A stretch of 47,113 nt of DNA, taken from a virus. Within the stretch, counting starts at the first letter, position 1, and the number at the start of each line of letters is the position of its first letter. Of the stretch, positions 28,901 to 38,000 are shown piece after piece. The position numbers and the translations under genes are program-made. The stretch spans positions 1-47,113 of IMG/VR virus record IMGVR_UViG_3300031224_000017. One strand, written 5' to 3'. Under the pieces are notes generated by a model that searched no databases, had not been told where the DNA came from, and saw only the letters and a program-made list of their open reading frames with translations.

Positions 28901-30809
28901 ACAAAGGCTTAACATCAGTGCTTTCTGGGGTTAGCTCACGGGCTTTGCCGTCTGCAGCTGCGGTGAGTCCTTCGACAGAGAGTCGAGTTGGGTCAAACTT
29001 TTTAGCCAAATCACTTCGGTTTTTAGACCCAACTACTTCGTTACGAGACTTTTTATCATCTACGTCTATGCCAGAGTAAGTCTTAGGTGTGTACCAGCTT
29101 GAGTAAGTTTGTCCAGAGCCTTTGCCAGACCTATCACCGTAAACGGAATCTAACCAGTCACGAAGAAGTGGCTCGTTGTAGACGTTTTCTGTTGTAGCAG
29201 GGCTCCATCCAGGCTTAGCGGTACCATCTGGGTTAAAAGAGCCCTTGTGGTAGCGTCCCAGCGCAGTGTTGATGTCTGGCACAGCTTTAGGAACAAACGG
29301 AGGAATTGGGTCACCGCTGTACTCAGGGGCTAACCTTTGGTCTCCAGCCCAAGAATTGTAGTCTCCAACTAATGTACTCACATTAGAAGCAGATAGAGGC
29401 GGAAGTGTTCCAGGAAGCTGGGCATTTGGCTGGTCAATAGGGGTTCTTGGCTGACCAAGGATTCCACTAAAATCTAGGCTGCTAGAAGGAAAGTCAGACG
29501 TAGCCACTGACTTAAAAGTATCTATCTGTTGAGTCACACCACCAGCAACTGTTACGGACTCCCCATTAGCAAGCTCAACGGTTACAGTCTCGTTTTTTGC
29601 GTCTTGCGCAGTTATTACACCTTTATAGTTAGCGTCTCCGCCAATAATTACTGTAGAGCCGTTCTTTGAGAAGCGGCCCAGCATGTCACGAACCTGTGTC
29701 TCGGCTCGCTCTGACCTTTCTTCTGGAGTGTCTACTCCTGGACTTGTGTCAATGGAAGGCTGCTCAGCGAACATTGCTACGCCTGAGGCCATAAGACCGT
29801 CGTCGAACTCGTCTTCTTCTTCTAGGAAGTCGGGGGTCTCGTCACTAAACTGGTCTAGCAATTCAAAGTCAAGCTCTGGCATTGCTGCTTCGAACATTTC
29901 TGTCTCGTCAAAGTTAATCTGCTTTAGAAACACTGGCTCCATAGGAGCGTTATCTAGCATTGCAGAGCAAGCAATAGCAGTGTCTCGGTCAACAGGAATA
30001 TAGGTTTTTTGGCTTCTGTCGTACGGACCGTCTAGGGCTTTGTCGTAAGTTTCAAAATCGTTCTCAACGTTGCCCATATCTTCCCAAGAGCAGTTGTCCC
30101 AAACCTTGCAAGTTCCGTCTTCGTCTACCTTGTATAAGCGGTCAATGCCGCCAGTGGTTAGATTTATGCGAATGTAGAAGTCAGGCTCTACTCCAGTAGC
30201 AGCATAGGAGCCGTAGTCAAGCTTTTCTTGGGCATAGTATTCGTCATACCCGCCAGCAGCTAAAGCTCCTTGGGCATTCTCACGCTCAACAATGGCAGAG
30301 GCCCAGCGCTGTGCAGCGTCTCCACCCCAAAGAGCCCAAGCAATACGACCGTTAGATGGGTAGTTTTTTTCTCCAGGCTTGTAGCCTTTTGCCTTCTTGT
30401 CAACTTCGTGACGAGGGAAATATTTAGCAATGTGCCGTACTTTTTGAATACCAACTTGGCCGCCTGCAAGTAGGGTCCTCGCATTATTCAGACCAACAGG
30501 AGTGCCGCCGCGCTTTTCTTCTTTTCTCCAAGCTAGGCCTCTTTTTGCTTCTGAGATAACTGACTTAGGAATTGTGTACATACGGTCATTAGCAGATAAA
30601 ACTTTAATGTCTAGTTCGGTGATAGCGGCTCTAGCTAGCTCTGCTGAGGGGCCTTCGGGCTCGGCAACTGAGGCATCCCACTGCGCTGAGGCAATAAGAG
30701 TCTCGGACTCGTCAATGGAAACAACCGTGTTGGATAAGGTGTCAACAATGACAGCTCGTTCGTTGTCTGTGTACAGGAGTCGGGTTTCGTGCTTGCCGTG
30801 GAATTCCAT
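25902..30809 (-). CDS. Giant capsid maturation protease fusion protein
   Basis: A 1635-residue protein upstream of the capsid gene, several times longer than normal proteases of this place. Residues ~95-180 hold a conserved phage block (ARTLLAGGQVGIQKVRHIAK, KYFPRHEVDKKAKGY, NGRIAWALWGGDAAQRWA) of unknown role. An acidic region ~300-345 and a small barrel ~385-430 follow. At ~750-805 is RRYWTVGKGGLKIRW with CNRQLKKYM and CALRHKEMTGVWPG. Residues ~860-1015 look like the HK97-type serine protease: KFSIPLVIPEGTETGDGRIF, GNGHDGSVVVGQI (His910), FIRGVSADMDKF (Ser958) and ARVMAVTIVPKPAFQE. A further domain at ~1055-1235 (HIAAWHVDHIGMAFG, SAPSGDWRPIKGSLELVAVC, NVPGFPIARA) is common in actinophage proteases. 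Near 1335-1385 is MPDGSFPIRNISDLRNAV. The end is acidic and helical. It should cut the capsid extension. Confidence 0.75.
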   Translation of the reverse strand: MEFHGKHETRLLYTDNERAVIVDTLSNTVVSIDESETLIASAQWDASVAEPEGPSAELARAAITELDIKVLSANDRMYTIPKSVISEAKRGLAWRKEEKRGGTPVGLNNARTLLAGGQVGIQKVRHIAKYFPRHEVDKKAKGYKPGEKNYPSNGRIAWALWGGDAAQRWASAIVERENAQGALAAGGYDEYYAQEKLDYGSYAATGVEPDFYIRINLTTGGIDRLYKVDEDGTCKVWDNCSWEDMGNVENDFETYDKALDGPYDRSQKTYIPVDRDTAIACSAMLDNAPMEPVFLKQINFDETEMFEAAMPELDFELLDQFSDETPDFLEEEDEFDDGLMASGVAMFAEQPSIDTSPGVDTPEERSERAETQVRDMLGRFSKNGSTVIIGGDANYKGVITAQDAKNETVTVELANGESVTVAGGVTQQIDTFKSVATSDFPSSSLDFSGILGQPRTPIDQPNAQLPGTLPPLSASNVSTLVGDYNSWAGDQRLAPEYSGDPIPPFVPKAVPDINTALGRYHKGSFNPDGTAKPGWSPATTENVYNEPLLRDWLDSVYGDRSGKGSGQTYSSWYTPKTYSGIDVDDKKSRNEVVGSKNRSDLAKKFDPTRLSVEGLTAAADGKARELTPESTDVKPLYLAIVADDDPQAVMNLVCLIPATTKTITPVTFIRKPGKWVKDAQILADLNSPTPPPVIVLDTENLAVVTEQIDGESVTASITARSHFALTNNSIISALMAAGGADRNKGNAGALRRYWTVGKGGLKIRWNTPGDWTRCNRQLKKYMGPRAKGYCALRHKEMTGVWPGDKNNVGKKKGKALKASAEKQTTELLGLKTEAAIIEMATLRARATSAKSRMAGRIAATPTEHGAKFSIPLVIPEGTETGDGRIFQKGSISMRDLPLPLLWQIKTGNGHDGSVVVGQITYMERTDEGIGNAIGVFDSGEFGQEAERLVRYGFIRGVSADMDKFEADEEAPEDTGDDSKDISSGRINITSARVMAVTIVPKPAFQECFIQIVDERTNSEEETMQPDGIYVDNVNPLDASALVACGMVAGAIPNEPPISWFDDPKLKKATPLTIGDDGRVFGHIAAWHVDHIGMAFGTKPPRSRSKYSYFHTGVVRTDDGSDVPVGQLTLAGGHAGLEASAQQAAKHYDDTGSAFADVHAGEDSYGIWVAGSLRSGTSPEQIRAARASAPSGDWRPIKGSLELVAVCQVNVPGFPIARARVASGQVMALVAAGASMLAQLKSDPLAELNARIDALAVAQSEPQLVDARTRFAQAREEIRSENLKRMTELSDRVKGAKKEDDESIEYMIQMMDDDPENELAVVPRRVRRRLAREGKAMPDGSFPIRNISDLRNAVRAYGRAKAGAKGAVRKHIMVRARGLNRIDLLPPKWSTQYSADGEELSLHERTLVISEALSLKKSPDSENLEALFTEKGFTAAAGDEEDLKGIAPEEIEALKVEKTSRENEDATPKFTPDTQPRDTSGKFRKVLARLKTDLGIAGLNDAAEKAEEIENFDEAGDADQATESAQKLIGIIDRLDAKALNPEALENVRESSGKLGEVIANLPFEFGEEAQKIRYSDVPAPLQQLMEEMIDRVEAKIGDEDADIATADLKRFMSGGDYFNQSEISSEMAKLLRLLT

Positions 30810-30812
30810 GTG

Positions 30813-31094
30813 TTATTCGCTTCTCTCGTAGTCAGCCAAGTCTTTGGAGGTAATTAGCTCGTTGTCATCAAAACGTGCTACAAGTTCCACAGATTTGTCA
30901 TAGTCAAGTTCTGTAATCTCAGTGTCATCAAACTCGGCAGCAATCTCGGGGGTGCCCAGTCTCCACCTGCCATCAATTCTGAAAAAGGTTCCCAGGTTCT
31001 CAACATCGTAGACAATAGTGACTACCTGGTCTATGCTGGTATCGACCAAAGCCTCCACAGACTGCATTATCTCAGTGCCCTGAGTTTCTGCCAT
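30813..31094 (-). CDS. Small acidic protein of unknown function (93 aa)
   Basis: A 93-residue acidic protein, unrecognised. It has a short helix (EIMQSVEALVDTSID) and then strands VVTIVYDVENLGTFFRIDG and WRLGTPEIAAEFDDTEITEL, suggesting a compact alpha+beta fold. Its start overlaps the stop of the 102-residue gene (TAATG) and three bases separate its stop from the protease fusion start, so the two small proteins and the fusion should be made together. A chaperone or anti-activity partner of the giant proteins on either side is conceivable but is only an inference from position. Confidence 0.6.
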   Translation of the reverse strand: MAETQGTEIMQSVEALVDTSIDQVVTIVYDVENLGTFFRIDGRWRLGTPEIAAEFDDTEITELDYDKSVELVARFDDNELITSKDLADYERSE

Positions 31095-31402
31095 TAGGCT
31101 TCCTCACTGTCTTCTAATTCTGGATTAAGATTTCGTAAGTCATCTGCTTCTGACACCTTACGAATAACGTATTGAGCATCGAAAGCTTCAAAAGTAATTA
31201 TACCGTCTGAATCAATATTGACATCCTCGCTATCAACCAAGAAGTCGTATCCGTAGTCGCTCATGTCTACAGTAATATAGTCGTCTGGGCTGCCTGTTGA
31301 AGAGGTAAGAGTGGCCCCAAAAATGTACCGTTTGAAGACCCCCTCGCTAGAAGTTTTCTCAAGAATACCTTCGCCTTTAAAAATTGGTCTAACGTCTATC
31401 AT
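31094..31402 (-). CDS. Small acidic protein of unknown function (102 aa)
   Basis: A 102-residue acidic, mostly beta protein: GVFKRYIFGATLTSSTG, YITVDMSDYGYDFLVDSED and GIITFEAFDAQYVIRKVSEA. No family was recognised. The start overlaps the stop of the 3501-residue giant (TAATG), which couples their translation closely. The giant carries a possible toxin domain at its C-terminus; a small acidic protein made immediately after it has the genetic position of an immunity or chaperone protein, but nothing in the sequence proves that. The C-terminus is Glu-rich (NPELEDSEEA). Confidence 0.6.
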   Translation of the reverse strand: MIDVRPIFKGEGILEKTSSEGVFKRYIFGATLTSSTGSPDDYITVDMSDYGYDFLVDSEDVNIDSDGIITFEAFDAQYVIRKVSEADDLRNLNPELEDSEEA

Positions 31403-32000
31403 TACTTAACTCCAAACATTTCTTCTACGGGTTTTCCAGAAATCTCGGTGATTCCTTCTGCTGTTAGCCGCTCTAATAAAAACTTCCTAGCAGATGAGTC
31501 CAAGGCTATCCCAGAAAGGTCTGCCCAGCTGAGATTATCCTTGAACAGTACTTCTGATAGTTCTGTCTTCTTTAGAAGCTCTATATAGTCAGTATCGGCT
31601 ACTTTTTTACCCCATGCGTCATAGCTAGAACCGTAAAACTCGGGGCGGCGAATAAGTTGGACTCCGTCAAAGAAGAACTGTAGCCTTTTGAAGGCAGACT
31701 TGTTCAGGTCCATAAAAGAAACTTTTGAAGTAAAAATGTACCCTGCTCCAACTCCCGCAAGGTCGGAGGAGCTTGACTGGCCCTCAGTGTTTATCCCTTC
31801 GCTCCAACGAGTAACTGTGGAATACAATCCGCCACCCTTTTTGAATAGCAAATCGTAGACAAAGTCTGCACGTTCTTTGTCATCATCAGGTAAATTTTTG
31901 CTAGCAAAGTTGTGCTTAAAGAACTCAACTCCATATGTTGCCGCTAGCTGCTCTGCAACTTGTTCTGGAAGAAGATACTGGATAATACCCTTTTGCTGCT
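31400..32000 (-). other. ADP-ribosyltransferase-like C-terminal domain of the giant protein
   Basis: The last ~200 residues contain GLYSTVTRWSEGI with Arg3367, followed by EGQSSSSDLAGVGAGYIFTS (Ser3378-3381) and, near the end, LSEVLFKDNLSW with Glu3452. Order and spacing fit the R-S-E triad of arginine-type ADP-ribosyltransferases, and the Gly-x-Ser-Ser-x-x-Asp, Gly-x-Gly/Ala-x-Tyr-x-Phe-Thr stretch resembles ART domains reported in other actinophage head-module proteins. Preceding residues (~3200-3340; SVSLHNRVELLLPEDATPED, ILDEVEKNYSFTADNMEVRV) are conserved-looking accessory strands. Substrate is unknown. Confidence 0.62.
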
Positions 32001-35000
32001 CGTCTACACGGACTTCCATGTTGTCGGCAGTAAAGCTGTAGTTTTTCTCTACTTCATCAAGAATCTGCTTACGAAGCTCTCCCTCGTAGTTTTTTGCTCC
32101 GTTGCCTTTTTGACCAAAGAGGCTAATAATTTTGTTTTCCGCTACTCCCTTAAAGTCTGACTTCATAGCGGGGCGTATTTCTTGGATAGCATTCAATTCT
32201 TTTAGGGCAGCTGCAATGTCCTCGGGGGTAGCATCTTCTGGTAAGAGAAGCTCTACTCTGTTGTGAAGAGATACCGAGCCATTGTTGGAGCCACCTTTAT
32301 TGAAGAAATCGGGAGTGTTTGCACTTCGGTTAGCTCTAATAAATTGGAACTTACCTTTGCCATCAGTAAGGTCTCCTCTGTATGTACGGCCCTTATTGTG
32401 CGCATCGACTTTATTGGAGTTCCACTCTTCTTCAAAAACAAGAGAACCGTCTGGGTTGACCTTGTAGTTATCTAGCCTGGATTTATCTTGAACATCAGAT
32501 AACTGCTGCTTAGCTAGTTTTTTGGTGAAAGCGTTACCCGCCCAGTTGGTCAATTTAAAGGAAAGACGGATTTGCTTTGCGCCGTCTTTTTCTACTTTTT
32601 GAATACGAACTTTTAAGTCTTCTATGTCCGCGCTGTCAAGCATAATCTGAGCGCCGTTGGTGGCGTCTAGAGGGTCACCAGAGTTTACTTTGTCAAGAGC
32701 ACTCTTAAGGCTAGGAACTTGCGCAAGCGGAGTCGAGCTCCAGTCTGCGTCGCCCTCTAGAGTTTCTACAGCAAACCCAGGGCCCTCAACTGTGAACTTA
32801 TCCGCTAAGTCTTGCTTGGCTTTCTCGATTACGGCTTTTTTAGCAGCTTCTTCTTTTTGCTTCTTTTCTTGTGCTGCTTGAGCAACGGCTTGCTTTTTTG
32901 CCTCTTCAGCTTTGGCACCCTGAGCCTTTATAGCTTCAGTACGAATTGAGTCGTCTACTTCAATCCCCAGCTCTTTGGACTGCTCGTTAGTTAGAAACTT
33001 CTCGCGGCTCCATACGTTTTTTTGTTCTAGCTTTTGGGTAGTGCCTTTCATTGGCCCGTCGAAGTACGTAACCTCTACGGCAGGCTCACTTGGGAAAGTC
33101 TTTGTTACGACACCGTGGCTTGCAAGTTCTGGGTTTGGCGCGTCTGGGTCTTGGTTAGAAGCAATAATTCCAGGGAGCATATTCTGACCAGTGGATGTTG
33201 CGTCTTTTACCAAGTACTTTTTAACAAGGTCTTTGTATTCGCTCTTATTTGAAGCACCAAAGTAAGAAGTATGCATTGCAGAGTTTTTATCTACAGCTAC
33301 AGATTCAACTTCAGACAGGCTACTTTCTGGGGTAAGACCGCTTGGGGCCACTGCTTCAGCTGGTTGTACCTCTTCTGGCTCGGGTGTAGGTGCTTCAGGC
33401 GCTGGTGTCTCGGGAGTAGTTGGTGGGGTTGGTGTTCCGCCGCCGCCGTCTCCTTCTTGTCCAGAGTCTTGGTCAGGTCCGTCCTCAGGGGATTGAGAGC
33501 CTTCAGGCATTAAGAAGGTGGAAGCTTTCCAGTTTGCTTTAGCTTCTCCTTCAAACTTTACCTTTGCAACGTCTGTGTAGGTGTAGACCTTGCCGCCAGC
33601 TTTAACAACATACTGGTCTTTTAGAGAAGTTACAATACCTTTTTTGCCTGTCTTAGTGTTAATAACAGTCATGCCAACCTTGACAACAGTTTTGCCGTCA
33701 GCAGATACATAAGACCCTGATTGCTTAGGAGGCATAGAAGGCTGAAGCGTTGTTACTCCTTCTTTTTTAGACACTGAAGCAATTTTGTTTGGGAAGTTCT
33801 GGCTCTTGTAAATCTCATTAGAAATTCGGCTATCTAGTGCCGTGAAAGAGTGCCAACGACCCTTCATTTCTTTAACTCTAGTCTGCCCCGTCTCCTCGTC
33901 TGTTACGCGGTGATAGATGCTGAAGGTGTTATCGGAGTTGCGCTTAACAAGCACATCTAGACGTTTGCTACCAAAATTGAGAGAAGACACGACAACGTGG
34001 CCGTTATTCAAAACGCTGCCTTCATAATCCTCAATAACCTTTGCCCAAATTAAGTCAGGGTCTGTAGGATTGGCCAATTCTTGGGAAAGCTCGCCGAGGT
34101 CAATTTTGGAGACTTCAGCTGCAGGGATGTCTTCGTCACCGTCAATTGGGACGAGAGACTGTTTTATGTCGGCATCAGCTTTTTCTATAGGGGTTTCTAT
34201 AGGTACAAGCGCAGGCGCAGGGCTATTCAGGTCGTCAAGGATAGACTGAACAAGTTCTGGGTCTTCTACCTCGTTATCTAAAAATCCTTGAAGAATCTGC
34301 TTAACTTTTTCGGGGTCTTTTGTGCCGAACAAAGCCTCAGCAATGTTTTCAACTTTTTCAAGAAGTTTTTGCTTTTGGTCTTGAGGCACTTCAGTTGGCT
34401 TTTGTGCTTCGACAGGCTCAATCTCCGTGTCAACAGTTATAAGGCTTGGCGTCTCTGGAGTGGCTAGGTCGGGGGCAGTTGCCTCGGAGGGGGTGGCATT
34501 CGCCTGTTCCATCTTTGACAGGCTGTATGCGTAGAACTTCCCATTAGGAAGTGTTCCACCAACAGCGACGTTCCCAGCTTTGGAAGTTTTTACTTCTGCT
34601 GGGGAAAGGTCTACTGCTTTGCCGTTGTACGTGAAGACAATGTTGATTCCAGTAGCAATTGCATCCTGAATTTGAGCATCAAGGTCGTCAATTAGGTCTT
34701 CTGGGTCTGTGTCGTCAAATGAGAGAACTAGCTTCTCTGGGCCACCCTCTGCGGCAGCAGGAGCTTCAATAGGCGCATCGTCAAGTCCATATATTTCAAT
34801 AAGCTCGTTACGACGACGCTTTAGGTTTTCCTTAAGCTTGTCTGCAATAGATTGGCTGTCAATGCCTTCAACACCGCCGCCAAAGGCTGCGTCTACAAGT
34901 TCATCTATTTTGGCTTCGTCAATATTTGCAACGAGCTTTGCTGACTCAGCAATCTCGGCGTCGGTCATGTCTCCGAATACGCTTGCTGCCTGAGAGTTAA

Positions 35001-38000
35001 CATTTGAATCGCGAAGTGAGCTAATCTGCTCTGCGACATTTGTATCCAGCTCTTTGGCCTTGTCAGCTCCCTGAGCACGGAAGAGCAGTGCACCACCAGC
35101 GTCAATACGGAAAGGCTTGGCGTTGGCAACAACAATGTTGTCCTTCTCAAGGCCGATGACATCGTAGTTGTTCATCCACGCGTCAACTGCAAAGCCCTTT
35201 TTGATTTCGTCAGTAATGTTTTGGTTAGGTGCAATCTGACCGAGAGTTCCGTCGGTTCCATCAATGAAAGGAGAGACTATAAGCATTTTCCCAGCTTTGT
35301 TCTTACCAATGTAAGAACGACCAACGTCTAGACCAGCCTCTTCGTACAGCGCGGAGGCAAGAACTTCGTTAGCTGCGTGGGACTCACTCTGTGGGGTTTT
35401 AACGTAGTACTGTTGCCCGCTGTCTGGGTCAACATAGAACGCACCTCGGTTTGACCCAGTTTGCCCTGAAACTTTTTTCCAGTTAGAGGTGTCAAAGACT
35501 TGACCCAATGAGCCGCTCTGTACCTCAGGGATAACAATTTCATCAGGCTCAGCTGTCGTAGGCTCGTCGAGCGCAAGGCCCAAGAGAACATCTGCGGTGT
35601 CTGCAAAGTTGTCCTGAAGAGTGCCTTGAGAGGCCATCTTGCTAATTTGGTCAGCAGTGAACCAGCCAACCTCAGAGCTTTCTCCATCTTTCGGTGACAA
35701 GTCGTTTAGCTGGCCTGGTCCCACCTCGAAGACGTGAGTGTTGTATGTCCAACCAGGAGCAACTTCATTAGCAAACTGACCGACTGGGAAAACGGAGTCT
35801 GGCCCTAAGTCGCCGCCAACTTCTTCTTCGAATTCGTTGATTGCAGTGATGATGCCGTTATTTTCTTCGGAGTCACTCTTATCCTTGTGGGCACCCCCTG
35901 GGTATCCCCACTTTCCGCCGCCCTGCGAAAGTCCAGAGGAGCGCTTTGCTAGGAAGTACTCAAAGACGCCCTCGTTGTTCTTACGGCGAACTAGAGCGCC
36001 AGCAGCGCCAAACTTGCCCCAGAAACGCATTCCATTTGTAGCAAAGAAGTAGCCATCACCTTGGTCGGGCTTATTGCCGCCACCTATCGGAGCAAAGAAC
36101 GGCAACTGAGGGGGAGTCATCACGCCGCTTCGTAGCTTCTGAACATCAGAGCTAGAGATTCCGTCAGCATAGTAAACACCGTCAGCATCTTGCTTAATGT
36201 CGTAGCTCTGCCACTTCTCAATGGTAGTTTCCGTGTCGACATTAGGAGCTGCTTCTTCAATAACAGGAGCGTCAACTTCACCGTTGCGGCGTCGAATCTC
36301 GTAAGCCTGGAACTTTACCCAAGACTTGTTCATACCGTACTCTTTGCCATTTATAAGCAAACGACGTCTTACAAACACCTTGCCTGAGCTAGCTGGGTCC
36401 TCAACAACCTCAAGGACTTCAAACCAGTCACCTGATTTAGCGCGAAAGAAGTCTCCTGCCTGCCACTGCTCAATAGGGACTTTGCCAAGCGATGTAGTGT
36501 TCTCGTTGTCATTTACCCAGTTATTTGAGATGGAGTCGCCTAGTACGGATTGAGTTTCTAGGTCGCCGTCCCCTAAATCAACCTTAGCCGCGGCTGTAGC
36601 AGAAGTAGCCTCATCAGAAGTTGGACGAACCTTAGGCATTGTCTTTACAATTTCGTCAACTGTAGAGACCTTAGCGTCGCCACCAAAAGTATCTTTAACG
36701 ATTTTAGAGACAGGAAGGCTTGTGTCAGCGAGGTCTTTTTTAGCCTGGGCTGCTTTGAACTTTACAAGTTCCTCTTCATACTTTTGCATGTTGGCGTCAA
36801 CGTTAAGAGCTGAGAGTCCTTGCTTTGTCTTAGACATCTCTTCTAAAAGATTTTTTAAGATTGGAGGAAGTACATCACTATCAGTTACCGCGTCGTGCCA
36901 GCTGCCGTTAGGTACAATTCCGTAGCGGCTTGCAACGTTTTGAAGCGTGTGCGCTTTGTAGCCTCCGTTAATAACAAGACGAGCTAGGGATAGGGTGTCT
37001 ATCTCCCCGCCTGGATTGTACTGAAGGTTGAACTTTTGGGCGAAGCGCTTCATAATGCCACCATCAAACGGCACGTTGTGAGCTAGAACAATTGTGTCAG
37101 GGCCAATCTTTTCAAGAAGCTTTGTCATCTGCTCTTGGATAGAAGGCTGCTCTGCCAAGAACTCATTAGAGACTGGCTTACCAGAAGGGTCTTTTAGGGT
37201 CTCGTCTGGGTCGGCGTTCTTGTAGAAGTCTGAAAGTGGCACTTCTGGGTTCATCCAGTAAGCTCCGACGCCAGTTGATAAACCATCTTTGATTTTGGTC
37301 CATGCAACTTGAATAGGTGTCTGGCTGTCAAATGCACCGTCAGCTGCAGTCTCGAAGTCGAGATAGATTATCTCTTCTTTTTCTAGAAGCTCTAGGAACT
37401 TTGTAGGGTCGCCAGCTGCTTCAATTTCAATCTGCTTGAGCCTATCCCCAGAGAATGCTGGATAGGCAGGAGGCTTTGGCTTAGAAGGAGTCTTTTTCTT
37501 AGGCTTGTCGGTGGCTCCTGTTTGAGCAGTTGAAACGGAGTCTGGGTCGATTGGAGGAGTAAAGCCTTCTGCGGAGAGCTTCTTTGCTTCCTTGAATGCG
37601 GCTTTCTTCTCTACTAAATCTGGGTCAGTCTTGTCTGGGCGTGAAAGCGCTGGCTTTTCTCCAGGAGCTGGCAAGTTAGAGGCACCGCGCATTACCGTAA
37701 TCTCAGTGGTGGCGTTCCACTCTTTTGTTTGCGAAACGTGCCCTGGGTAGTACCCCTGAACAACGGCCTTTCCGTCTACTTCTTCTACGCCTTCAATAAT
37801 GAAGTACTCGTAAAAATCAGAACCCCACTCTTTTTTGAAAGTGACGTCTCCAGCTTTCACTTCTGTAGCCTTAACCGTGGTTATACCAACGGGTGTTGCT
37901 GGGCTAAACGGTAAGGCAACTTCCTCGGTCTGCCACACAGCAAGAGTCTGGATGTCAGGTTTGGTCCATAGCCCCTGAGCTTGCGCTAGGTTTTTGTTGT

